47,862 nt of DNA from Branchiostoma floridae (taxonomy: Eukaryota; Chordata; Leptocardii; Amphioxiformes; Branchiostomatidae). The DNA lies in NCBI RefSeq assembly GCF_000003815.2, contig NW_023365703.1, positions 261,056 to 308,917 on the forward strand, in the 5' to 3' direction. The position numbers and the translations under genes were made by a program. Shown here in pieces: positions 20,101 to 30,436 of the stretch; positions within the stretch are counted from its first letter, which is position 1; every line of letters starts with the position of its first letter. The notes under the pieces were generated by a model that did no database searches, was not told the DNA's origin, and saw only the letters and a program-made list of their open reading frames with translations.

Positions 20101-23100
20101 AGTTAGATAGCTACTGTTTAATCAAGAGTGAATCCAATGAGGCTGGATGTTAGCGGGTTATATTCTTGTATTTTATTGACCAATTATAACCCCTGAAATA
20201 ATACAAATCTAGGCTAATTTCTAATTCTAGGGATTACTGCGCATATCATTTTGCATTAATAATGGGCACATGCACAACAATTCTCATAATCATAAAACTT
20301 AATCAACGTAATACTAGCACTAACAAACTGATACACACAAGCACATTTTAATGTACAATATAGCCAAAACCCAATGTAACTAATAACCAATGTCCTACCC
20401 GTGGTATATGTCTCGTTCTCATGATATTATTAACAATTGCTGAGGAGGGGAACTTACAATGCTAGGAACGAGAGCCAGCAAAACAGTGCCGTGATTCAAT
20501 GGAAAACAAACCACAGTATTCGATAAACAAACAGTGACGCTACGGCTGGTGCGAGAAACAATAGTGATGTTTTCTCACCCGACCGCGAAGGCAGGCCGGA
20601 ACAACAACAATTTGGCTTATGCAGAAAATAAAAGGACCAGAAGAACAAATGGGAAAGAAAACGGACGAAATTAATGAACCAAGCAAATGCGCCTTCGGAG
20701 CTGAGTCGTCACAGTTATATAAAAGGTTTCGACTATACGATCATAACGTTAGTAAACAATTTTCTTCCGTTAACAAAATGCCATAATTCATAAACGGCCC
20801 CGTCCTATTTGCGGACGTGGTCGTTTATTTGTTTGTAATAGTGGTCGTTATCTTCAATGTTGAAATTTCAATAATGCTATAGAAAGGACATCGAAAGAAG
20901 CAATGTTTGTACATTCCACTGATACAGTGGGACATAATTTTAACGTAAATTTGTTATTACCAGGAGAGAATGGTAAAGACATACGATTTTCATGATAAAA
21001 AAGATGTCGCATAAACAATGAAAAACAAAACAAAAACGATTTTTTTATTGTAACTTTAAAGGTCAACTCCTTCAGCATGAAGTCAAGGGAGTCCATCTGA
21101 TTCCTTTGTTTGTGATAGCATGTTCTATGTTTGCCTCGGTACTCAAAAACACTGCGTGAGTTCAAGAGTACATGATATCATGCATTTCGTCTTAGAAAAG
21201 TCGCATTTTTTTCTACGCACAGATGCAAGTACGAGCGCCACGAGTGGGTCAATGCTACATTCTTGCCTATCCCGGGTGGACTAAACTTTACGGAGGAGGG
21301 GATGGGCCATCTGGTGGTGCGTCTCTCCATATTTTGCACAAGTCAGTACAAAAAGACTAAAGAGCCTAGCGACTACCCCATCCGGCTCAAGCTTCGACAG
21401 AAAGCCTATCTGGAGCTGGAAGTGGAGGGTCATGGACAGAGGCTCTCCGTGCTGGCCTTGAACTGTAAGGCAACCATGTCACCTGACCCCAAAGATACCC
21501 CGGAGTATCAACTCATAAGAAACGGGTAGGCGGAACCTATTAGAATATGATTCTTTATTGTATGTGTATGTGAACAGTTTTTTTTCATATATTATTCACA
21601 CTATTTTGACACTTTATGTGTTATTAACAGATAACGACATACGATTGGCATCAATACACTGTGGTAGTACATAATACAGTTCTACAAAAACAGCGTTTTC
21701 CCATGTAATATTAATGATTCGGTATTTCAGTTTGGTTCAATAGTTGGGAAATGTTTTATTTTTTTCGGTATTTATTAAGTTTCTTCCAACAGTGACTGCT
21801 TTCAGAGTATAGTACGTACCAAAATTTTCAATGTCTGGCAGCACATCTTGGAACACCAAAAGTCCTTAGACCGTCTGGATAGATCAGGGAGGCAATCCAC
21901 ATTACTGTATACATACGTGACTGATGGACCTCGTGAACATTTATTTTTCATTTTACAGCTGTCCCGTTGACCCAACCCTAAAAATCCACTTCGTTAACGA
22001 CCACACCAAAGAACGCTTCAGTTTTCAAGCTTTCCGCTTCATCGATGAGTGGAAGACGATTTACGTGCACTGTGAGGTGCTAGTCTGTGACGCAAGAGAT
22101 GATGACTCCCGCTGTGCACAGGTTTACTTCACAATTCATTTTTATATTATTGAACGTCGTCATCTTAATAATATAGTCCTACTTAAGGGTAGCTTTGCAT
22201 GACGTAAAAAAAACTTTTAATGAAGACCTGTTATTTGTTTCAACTATTATAAACTCTTGTTTCCTCATCCACGTTTGAAGTCTGCTAACATAAACACACC
22301 TTTAAAATGAACACTGCCCATTGAGAAATGCATTACCCTAACAGATTCGTTTTAAATTGCATATTTTTATTCATAGCAGATTCATAGTATAGTATTCGTA
22401 GCTATATAATAAAATTGTTAATTTTCCACCACGCGATGGATTCTGAGTAACATAATTTTTTCAGGGTTGCAGCGGCAACATACGCAAAAGAGCTGCCGAG
22501 GAGGTGGGCATGAAAGGACGTCACATGATCTACCAAGGCCCTTTCGTTCTGGATGATGACAACGAAAGTACAAGTTTACCATTTTTTTTTACATGAAAAA
22601 GGCTCGAATTGTTTCTTGTAAATAACAAAAATGTTCTGTTAACATTAAAGGGAAATGCTGCAATTGAACGCGCAACCAGATCCGTCTATAACGACAGTAG
22701 AATCTGTATCTGTGCGGTTGGCATTTTGCACTTTTACCTTCTTGAAAACTAACATTATGGCCTGATTCTGTTCTCTGTATTGCAGAAAATTGAAACTTAA
22801 ATTAAACTATGCAGGCGGCCCGAATGACAGAAAATCATTCACATTACACATCGTTGATGTGCAATGAAGACAGTGTAATAAACTCAGCACAGATTTAAGA
22901 ACTTATTGTATCCTTCGTTTTTTTTTTTTTTTTCTAGCTGCAGAGATCCTGCAAGAAGTGGATGACCAGGAGAAGGCCCCAGGTCGCAAACACGAGCCGT
23001 TGGCCATGCTGGCTGCAGGAGCTGGCCCGATCGCCCTTGCCGTGCTGCTCGCACTTGCCATGCTGGGCTCAGCCTTTATGGTCAAGCGTGCTCTCCGAGA

Positions 23101-23167
23101 CAAGGGCTTATCAGGGCACCGTCAGGCTTATCAGGATCTGCCCGACATGTTCAAGGACGGAGAGTAG
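13945..23167 (+). CDS. Membrane ZP protein with discoidin and SUEL lectin domains
   Basis: I join eleven plus-strand exons (13945-14111, 14524-14670, 14959-15103, 17867-18154, 18646-18663, 19345-19511, 19988-20097, 21223-21525, 21959-22121, 22465-22567, 22938-23167). All have AG/GT borders and consistent phases, giving 613 visible residues to a TAG stop. Order: F5/8C discoidin domain (1-153), SUEL rhamnose/galactose-binding lectin (154-249), linker with microexon (250-256), ZP domain (about 260-505), tribasic IRKR (509-512), transmembrane helix (about 559-586) and a 27-residue tail. ZP modules polymerise extracellular proteins after cleavage near the membrane; the two lectin modules would give glycan binding. 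The leader exon is missing (entry is phase 1). The function (egg coat, mucus or gut glycan matrix) is inference; I know no named orthologue. Confidence 0.85.
14524..14670 (+). CDS. ZP-lectin gene, exon 2: F5/8C domain, middle
   Basis: 49 codons, residues 57-105. VDLEGMTRVTGTVIQGR, WVRSYKLQYS and DGISWTTY continue the discoidin fold. The join WLQ-VDLEG across the intron matches the family exactly. Phase 0-0, donor GTAACA. Confidence 0.92.
14959..15103 (+). CDS. ZP-lectin gene, exon 3: F5/8C domain, end
   Basis: Residues 106-153. VFTGNTDRNTPVTNLL, ARFVRFVVQSWHNW and MRVEVLGCSDY complete the discoidin domain; the final Cys pairs with the Cys of the first exon in this family. Donor GTAAGC, phase 1. 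Confidence 0.92.
15590..15857 (+). pseudogene. Penelope-like element remnant (broken coding)
   Basis: In the third intron of the ZP-lectin gene. The frame at 15741-15857 reads VRNLKSQTVTEPEKSLLSKG, then LNFAVTPTSIPSIDIVKD, then a stop. The 'T..E.SLLSKGLNFA.TP..IP' block matches, from memory, the region before the reverse transcriptase of Penelope-like elements. KARQKDTFERL further upstream in another frame suggests frameshifts. No RT or GIY-YIG motif is left. Confidence 0.45.
15859..16177 (+). mobile_element. LINE 3' fragment (5'-truncated, non-LTR)
   Basis: Codes for RTRNSHAFKYQSYQPRIDMF then KNSYFPKTIVEWNLLSPS and FKESL, with a stop just after 16080. This is the conserved C-terminal tail of ORF2 in jockey/CR1/L2-group LINEs. 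About 90 bp of 3' UTR ends in a short ATACAG tandem (about 16160-16177), as LINE tails do. The 5' end abuts the Penelope-like fragment directly. Confidence 0.6.
16178..17866. other. Rest of the third intron of the ZP-lectin gene
   Basis: No exon was recognised. 17060-17280 is richer in GC and ends in an ATAAAGCAATAAAGCAATG tandem, which looks like another retroelement 3' tail, unassigned. Confidence 0.4.
17867..18154 (+). CDS. ZP-lectin gene, exon 4: SUEL-type lectin domain
   Basis: A whole module in one phase 1-1 exon, residues 154-249. Blocks seen: CEGKTLSIQCPC, IVSALYGRENSTYCPH (the YGR motif), CQGKTNCSVEATNSVFGDTC and PGTFKYLEVRFTC. The usual DPC motif before PGTxKYL reads DTC here. The domain binds rhamnose or galactose in egg lectins and acts as the adhesion domain in latrophilins. 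Confidence 0.92.
18646..18663 (+). CDS. ZP-lectin gene, exon 5: 18-nt microexon
   Basis: Between a strong tract ending cccatgcag and the donor GTAAGT. It carries exactly 18 bases in phase 1-1 and adds V-F-P-D-W-N (residues 250-255) between the SUEL and ZP domains. Because it is symmetric it could be skipped without changing the frame. Support is from splice sites and phase only. Confidence 0.6.
19345..19511 (+). CDS. ZP-lectin gene, exon 6: start of ZP domain
   Basis: Residues 256-311. ICTNENMELYIPKG, LHWKPDENCVAEI and FQTGLYDCGTE show the first three conserved Cys of the ZP-N half, with the usual 'C....M...I....' start. Donor GTATTT, phase 0. Confidence 0.9.
19567..19608 (+). repeat. 21-bp perfect tandem duplication
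   Basis: The unit CTTACGTATGGTCAAAGATA plus T occurs at 19567-19587 and again at 19588-19608, in the intron just after ZP exon 6. Confidence 0.9.
19988..20097 (+). CDS. ZP-lectin gene, exon 7: ZP-N, second part
   Basis: Residues 312-347. VIFGEKYVTFVNKIHIMD and GGIITRESDIWITS follow YDCGTE as expected ('F.N.I......G.I.R'). Donor GTAAGT, phase 2. Confidence 0.88.
21223..21525 (+). CDS. ZP-lectin gene, exon 8: ZP linker and ZP-C start
   Basis: Residues 348-448. It opens with ICKYERHEW (fourth ZP-N Cys), then RLSIFCTSQY, then YLELEVEGHGQRLSVLALNC, which corresponds to the 'lyvev' strand and Cys of ZP-C. It ends YQLIRNG before the next Cys. The shift from ZP-N to ZP-C is inside this exon. Donor GTAGGC, phase 2. 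Confidence 0.88.
21959..22121 (+). CDS. ZP-lectin gene, exon 9: ZP-C core
   Basis: Residues 449-503. GCPVDPTLKIHF, FSFQAFRFIDEWKTIYVHC and EVLVCDARDDDSRCAQ are the canonical ZP-C signature ('GCP.D' and 'f.F.aFrF......v.l.C.v.vC'). Phase 0 out. Confidence 0.93.
22465..22567 (+). CDS. ZP-lectin gene, exon 10: ZP end and cleavage region
   Basis: Residues 504-537. GCSG closes the ZP-C Cys set. IRKR at 509-512 is a candidate proprotein-convertase site, although P4 is Ile rather than Arg. MIYQGPFVL afterwards resembles the external hydrophobic patch that holds ZP proteins inactive before cleavage. Donor GTACAA, phase 1. Confidence 0.85.
22938..23167 (+). CDS. ZP-lectin gene, last exon: transmembrane helix and tail
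   Basis: After a poly-T tract ending ttctag. Residues 538-613. An acidic stem (ILQEVDDQEK) precedes a helix of about 28 hydrophobic residues beginning LAMLAAGAGPIALAV. VKRALRDKG (positive-inside) and a short tail ending DMFKDGE come before the TAG stop at 23165-23167. The topology is type I. Confidence 0.9.
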
Positions 23168-26100
23168 AGGAGACCTGGCGCTGGCGATCCTGACACGCCA
23201 TGATGTCGTCAAAAGCGTGGTCAGTGCCCTGCGGCCTTTTTTTTGACAAAATCGCTAGCATCATCTTAAAAAGCCACCGGGTAACGTTTTGGATGACATA
23301 AGTCAACCCTAACCAGTTTCTGTTTTTTTGGCGTTCCCCGTCCTGGTGTGTGTGCGTGTGCTCATTTGGCCCGAGTTCATATTTTCAAAATGCCCTACCG
23401 TACTTACTGCGCAATCTTCAAATCTGTAGGGAGTGATGTGCTCGTTAAGTTAATTCCTTAATTTTTATATATCATGAAGACGTAATCATGACGCCTTTTA
23501 GAAAACCGCAGCGATGGCAGCAAAAAAAATATAAACTTTTTGTTTAAATTTATGCTAACAATTTTCAAGTCAAGTTCTAGCATATGGCATTTTGGGGGTT
23601 TTACTACGTCAAATTTGGTGAGGAAAATTTAAGCCCCACCCCCTTCTGGGCAGGTTAATAATCACTGTGTTCTGCATGTAAGTGATGGCCAAGTTTAAAG
23701 AAGGACAGTGATACACATACGTTGACACTGTATTTTGGACTACACAAAATGAGAAAAAGTTATAGAATAATGCTTTCAAAAAGTATGCACTGCACGCAAA
23801 CTTTAGACATAAAACACTTGAAGCAATTATCCTTAAAAAAATGTATCAAAAGGTTATCAGAAACGTTTACCCGTGGCACTATTTCGCTTAAAGCATTACT
23901 ATACAATAAGTTTAAATGTTCACTAATATTAACAATACACATGTTGAGTAAAGTTTCTGGGTGCCTTTTGATGGTCTGTTTAACAATTTTTGACAAGAAA
24001 TACCCTGTAGAATCAGATGTTAAGTCATTTCTAAAACACTTCTTGAAAATATTAAAGTTTATGAACATTGATATAAAGTAAAATATATAGTTCAAAAATA
24101 TCTGTCTGGGTATCATCTCTGTTGGTTTCAAGATGAACACCCTTTACGCTAGCAAAAACTAAAACAGTTGGTACCAAATTGAGATGATATAATAATTTCC
24201 AACAGCTAAAAAATCAATTCATATACCACCGAGAAAGTTTACTCATATTGTGATAGGTGGTACGAAAATCTACCACAAACCTCCTTTTAAATTAGATTTC
24301 TGTGAACTGCTTTTCATTCGCAAGAGCTGGCTTAAACGCTAGTATAGTTTTATTCTGTTATAATTAAGTATTAAGATACAAACAGTACCCTTATGATGCA
24401 AGCCCATTAACCGGAAATTAGTAAAAGAGTTTAACACACGGAATGAATTACTTCCATTTTCAAATGAAGTCAGATTTGGAATGTGGGTTTGTTTATAAGT
24501 GGATACTGTGCCAATAATTTATATCAATGTTTTCTATCTATAGTTGATTTAAGAAAGCGAAAGAAAGGGCCTGCAAAGTTATTATTTTCTATTAATTACT
24601 AAAACGACGAAATTCTATGTCCCAGGTCCACAGTAACTATAAACGATAAAATATGCTCCCTTTTGAACTGTGCCAGGAGTTTTGAAACATGAATTGACCC
24701 ACTAGACAACAGATGATTAGAAGCCTAGGCATTCCAGCCAGTATCTTCATCAGGAGCAATGGCGGCATTATGGCATAAGACTGAAAGTTTTTAGCGTTTT
24801 GACTCTCAGAAAAATTTACAACACGATGTTGTCAAACAAAGCAAAATGACACATAAACTTGCAACGTGGCTAAAGACAACATGTCATATGTTCCACAGCA
24901 TTAGGTTTTAAGGCCAAGGAAAAAAGATCCGATCAGACCAGTGTTGAAAATTATCTTATCATGACCTATGTCAAAAATCCAAATGAAATTTAAAATCACA
25001 TCAATAAAGAAAACATCAGGTAATTTTGATCCATGCATACTGCAATGGCACATGAGGAAAAATTACATTGCAAAGTATTAGAACGAGTCTGTGAAATGTG
25101 AACGAAGTCACAATGCTACATTTTAAATTTCAGATTGTCTTGCTACTTTGCCTTGTGTTTGATATAAAATTTTACTCCCAAAAAAATTGACAAGCCTGTA
25201 AAATGGAAATAAATAAATGTTAGGTCTTTAGTCTAATGATCTTTAAAGGTTGAAGTAATATTATGAAAAAAAACAGGACAGAATCATTAGTATCCGTACG
25301 TCTCGATGCAGCCCTATTAGGACTTGAGGATTTCTTTCTTTATTCAAACGTATTTACCCATATATCTGTAGGAAACGGTTAGTTAAGATTAGCCCCCAGG
25401 TTTGTACAGTATCGTGTCTGAATGTTACATGAAAACCAATTGTGGTAGAAGAAACTATGTATACCATCACCTTAAGAAGAGACTCTCGAATGAATCATTG
25501 TAACATTCAATCAAAAGACATGTAGATGGTAATCGAATGAAGACCTTGTATAAAACGCATACGTCATAATTGAATTCAATGTAAATGCAAAAGATTATGT
25601 GATTGTTTGACTTGAAAAAGGAAAAGATCACTAATTAACTGTACATCAATGATGTTGGCAGATATGTAACGGTATGATGTTCTTGATGTAGATTAAATGG
25701 CATTTTGTTGAACACCCGTAACAGAACTAACACCTGTCCATACCGTTTGAGATGCGCTTCATCATTGATACCTGGCGATTTAATGAAAACGAGGCAATTT
25801 GTTTTTGGTCTTTTTTTTACTTATTTTACATTAAACTTATTTGCTTGCAGGTCTTTATGTCTATGTCATTCATTTTTGTCTGTGTCAATTATAATGCTTT
25901 ATTGAATGTCATTTTTTTCAAAATGGTAATGAAAGATATTAATGCTATCCTAAATTATCATGTTCAGATTTTTTCGACAAACGTTATCTTTATTTCACGA
26001 ACAAGGGGAAAGTCACTGAGTAACAGTTACTCAGAGTCGATATGAAATAGAGGTTCACATTTTTTTAAATGTCTTTAGGATCAGTTTTATCTCTTACAAA

Positions 26101-29100
26101 GTGTAAAATATCATTTTTTATCAATAGTAAACGCATTATGACCATGGATTATAAGGACAAAAAGAAGGTGATCTCGTGATTTTCTTGGTTACAGTGCCAT
26201 ATCATAGTGATCTTTCACAAAATTATTTCGAAAATCCCAAAAAAATCGACGCAGGAATAATCTAGTAATGGAAAAAGATTAGTGTCATTGCTCGAGATTA
26301 ACAGGCAAAATGGCCGAATCAACTGATACTCTTTATTTGTGACAGGTAGGTGGGGCCATTAACAGGCATTCAATTAAAAACTTCAAAATATTTTTCAGTT
26401 TGGAGTTCTGGGATCTACTCAGTGACCCTTAAAAAGTAAAAAAAAAAATATTATTAAAAGTGATGGCTGCTATAATAAATCTAATTTAGAGACGAACATA
26501 AGTTTTGTATGTCCACTTTACAAGTTTTCAAGACCTATATTTGAATCGAAGTGGACAGATGGTTACTAGAATTCATAAAAGCAGAGTTATCAGTTTTTTT
26601 TTGTGATTTTACGTTATTCTAGATCTATGAAGCATCGTCCCCATGAAAAGTCGCTCTGTTTGATAATTATAATGTTGCTGGAGAAAAAACTATCTGATTA
26701 TTTAAAACAGTCGTTGTCTAACTGGGCAACACATAACGTGAGCCGTGAGAGATTATTTGTCTGGATTTTTGGACTTTAATAATTAAGTATTATGTGTGTT
26801 TCACTAAGTCAATAAGTTATGGCGAATTTTTGCGTGCCTTTTAATCATACATAACGCATGTATGAAAAACGTCGTTTTGCGTAGCATACATAACACATAT
26901 ATGGAAAATGTTAAGATTAATAGTAAATTGCAAAACGGGGGGGGGGGCGGTATACGTAAACTAACTTCAAAAGGAATTTCTTGAAGTAAGCACTAAATAA
27001 TGCATTTATCTACTAACGTGTGGAAATGAAAATGCGACGGAGTTACGGTATTACAATACATCTGTTATTGGCGTGTTTGTTTTGCAGCCAACCGGCAAAA
27101 ATTGAACAACAATTGATTATCCGAATATCCATCAACATCAGATTTGGATGGAAAGACGGCCCATTACCACCTAATCTTTTAATTTGAACAGCTTTAAATT
27201 GTTGCGACATTGTATACCCCCCATTTGAGTACTATTTGTTTTGTGATGTGCGGGTGACATATAATGTAGCCTCTTTTGCCTGGTCAAATGCTTTTACCTG
27301 AAAAAAGAACACATGGAAATGTTTGCAAAAAAACTCAGTGTTCTTTATATTCATTTAATAACAAACATAACTTGCTATGTTTTTGAATTCGTCTGAAACA
27401 ATATAAACGTGGACGCCAGTAATAAGATGAACGCAAATATGCTGACATTCCCAATTCATGTTTCCTTTCAACGACAATGAATACAAAAAAGGTTTATAGG
27501 AAACATTATTCACATGTCAGGTCAATGACCTGAGTGTATACATTAGAAAAGTATACAATATAATGATAATAAAAACTGTATAATTTAAGAGGAAGATGTG
27601 AAGCTTTTAACATGTATGCAGTGGACTACTACTAGGATCTGGCGGATCATACGCTATCAGGCCGTCTAAGATATCACGGTCCGGATTCGGCGCAGAACAC
27701 GGAGTCACACATGTTGAACTCGCACATCGTTTTCTACAATTCTGGTATGTTTTAAGTCGTAGGCCTTTCACAATTTTGCACGAAAAAAATCGCCGCGCTT
27801 AAGGAAAACACCGCTTTGTACACGTGTAACGATTTGGGCCCAGCGTCTGGAAAGCTTTCACATGTAGGAATGATTCAGCCTCGCATGATACACCTACGCA
27901 CGCACGGAAAAAAATCCGTAAAATTCTAAGTATTCTTGCCAATCGGACACATGTTATACTGTTAGGCTTACACATCAATGCTAAATCGCTAGAAGGCGCT
28001 TTCATTGCTGCCCGCATTTTTAACACGTCCTTTAGTTTCTTCAGAAAAGTTCACTTTTGAATTACTTCAAGCTGCCATTTAATGAGAATCGATCGACAGA
28101 CAAGTTGAAATACGATCCCTGGTACTTTTGAAAAACAGTTCTGGACGATTCTTCTGTTTCTGAGTGAAATTTTCAAACTTCTCTGGAACCACGCTGGTCC
28201 CATTTGGGGAGGGCTGTCACGAGACAAGGGAATTCACCGACTTAGTGAATCAAGCTTTAATCCAACGTACCCGTAAGGTGAGCCAGTTTTTTTTTTTTAT
28301 TTCTACTGCTTGCGATGCCTACATTGTACGCCACGGGCCTTACCTCATAGGCCATGTCAGAAGTTGGAGGGTCACGTGGTCTTTTGGTTCCGTGTACAAC
28401 GCGTGCCGAGTGCGTGCCGTCAGTCGGTGTTTGTCTCACTTCGGGTACCTTCTGCATCCGTCGGAAATCTCCTTCAGAACATTCGGTACTCACTCGGGTA
28501 ATCCTGAGTACAACGTACTGGAATTTTGGGTCACACTCGGAAAACCACCTCGGTCAGTTCGGCCCGGGCCATCCGACAACAATACCATGGCCTACCGCCT
28601 ATGGATTGACCTCACACTAAGAGTCCTTTTCGACAAATCGTAACGACATGCGGTTTTCGGCATTATATTCGTAACGAATTTAACTACCTGTGAATATCAT
28701 CTGATGTTCGTTACCACTTTGAGAAATTACATCAAAGTTAGGACGTATAAAAATGGCGGACGTACCTTGAAACGGACTTTATTTCAGCCAATTTCCCAAA
28801 AACATACGATGGCGCCTTCCTTTTACGCCCTTCTAAGGTTCCCGAATAAAAAAAATTAAAAACAATTGACGGTACATGTCTGGACAAGTCGGAGAGGCAA
28901 ACTTTAAGGGAAGTTTGAATCGGTGAATCGTCCCGCAATTTTCCCAACTGCCGCGCATCAGGCGTTTTTGTCGTAAATGCACCAGACCAACCTCTCACAG
29001 GTGTGTGCCCGTGTACGCGTATCTTCGAGCAGTAAAACACTGGAACCTGACAATCACTGACATAAAAACGGCAACAAAAAGTAAGATACACGGATCTATT

Positions 29101-30430
29101 TACCTCAGACAAAGGCCGAGTTACTACAGGCCATTCGATGATTGCCATTCACAACAAACTGATTTATCGTCGTCGGCCCTCCGGGCATTCATGTCCCTCT
29201 CAAAACTGTCTACCAAAATAGACATTGCAGATTGCTATCGTTACGGAGTCGTGGTTCACACCTGACATGTCAGAGACACACCTTGCTGTGGATTGGTAAA
29301 ACATGTTTTCCTAACAGTAACAACAGTAATGGAATCTATACAGCTAGACGGTGAGTAAATATCGTGGAGATGAAAAATATGGTACTGAAATAACATGTCG
29401 GGATGAATATGTACATGTACATATTCTCTGGACGTCGAAATGCGCAGACAGTAGAGAAACGTAATGGTCTGAAACGTCTTGCTTAGAGACTCTGATTAAG
29501 GAGTAGGGAAACAACCTGAGTTGTCTTATTTCTGTAGGGAGGGAACTTTGTAAACAATTCTATATACGTAAACAATTCTAAGAAAGAAAAGAGTACATAA
29601 TATGTGTAGTATTGCATTTGCCTAGGGTTAATTTGGCTTGATTATGTGCTAAAAGAAAATGGTGTACGTGTGGGGAGGTTATGTAATTGTTAAAAACTAT
29701 TTCTTAATGACCTACGAAACATTTGAAAATAGGAAAAAGCAAAATCTAATATCTCACGCCTATATGACAAATGTAATAGTAGGCAGTTGAGAAGTCTGTC
29801 TTCGTACGTGCAGTCTGTTGAGTAAATGTTGAGAACATACTTGGTTCCTCTCCTCTGTACACTCTCCAGCCTTTCTATAAGTTTGTGAGAAGGGGGGGGG
29901 GGACCAACCGGTAAAACGACAGTCTAATTTCTTCTGACAAGTGACATATAGAGAGTTTCTTTATAGACACGGGATCCTGGTAGCCTAAAGACCTTTTAAT
30001 GAAACCATAATTTCTTTTTTTCCACCACTCAAGTGAGAGGCTTACAAAGAGTTACCTGTACGATCCTACCGAACTACGATTTTCACATGTCACAAATTTG
30101 ATATTGATGGTTTCTGAGATATCATCTAGTCCATTGTTGTGCAGGGGATGTTTGTTGTTCCCACGACCCCATCTGCCCTTTCCCGCCGTGTAAGGTGTTG
30201 TGAGCTGAGCGGCTAAATCGTAATTTTTTTTCTGCACATGACAATAACAAGAAAGTCTTAAGCACGATTTGATGACAAGCAGGGCAGTAAAGCACCAAAA
30301 ATATTGTATTCTTTACCCAACAGCGGTTTCATATATCATAGAATGACTTTATTCTGTAATTCAATGTTCAAAAGTTTCAGAACAGGACCGGCGCGTTTTG
30401 CTAAAAAAAAAGTCGTATCTATAAAATATA
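23168..30430. other. Long stretch with no gene recognised
   Basis: Seven kilobases of mostly AT-rich DNA. The open frames at 23722-24140, 25705-26045, 27799-28643 and 28738-29265 overlap each other on both strands, lack splice context and show no known domain. Runs of 11 G are at 26937-26947 and 29892-29902. The minus strand near 24740 carries CTCCTGATGAAGATACTGG, a possible decayed Penelope-type end. A diverged duplicate block begins at 30050. Confidence 0.5.
30055..30210. repeat. Tandem-duplicated block, copy 1, left part
   Basis: TCACATGTCA, then TAGTCCATTGTTGT, then CCCTTTCCCGCCGTGTAAGG align in order with 36375-36560 (TCACATGTCA, GGTCCTTTGTTGTCCC, CCCTTTCCCAACATGTAAGG). A shorter relative of the last motif is at 36300-36355. 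Confidence 0.55.
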
Positions 30431-30436
30431 GCTGGC

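Noticed and set aside
7590-23167. Idea that both lectin genes are one gene split by an assembly inversion
   Set aside because: Each set of exons is complete in order and phase on its own strand, with its own C-terminal end; only leaders are missing.
22903-23246. Minus-strand and alternative plus-strand ORFs over the last ZP exon
   Set aside because: The plus frame continuing from exon 10 in the correct phase gives the membrane helix and stop; the others are shadows.
23722-24140. Opposed ORFs of 119 and 126 codons
   Set aside because: They overlap on opposite strands in AT-rich DNA with Lys/Leu/Ile/Phe-rich composition, no domain and no splice context.
28164-29265. Cluster of ORFs up to 159 codons on both strands
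   Set aside because: Locally higher GC opens several frames at once. None shows a conserved motif or is bordered by usable splice sites.
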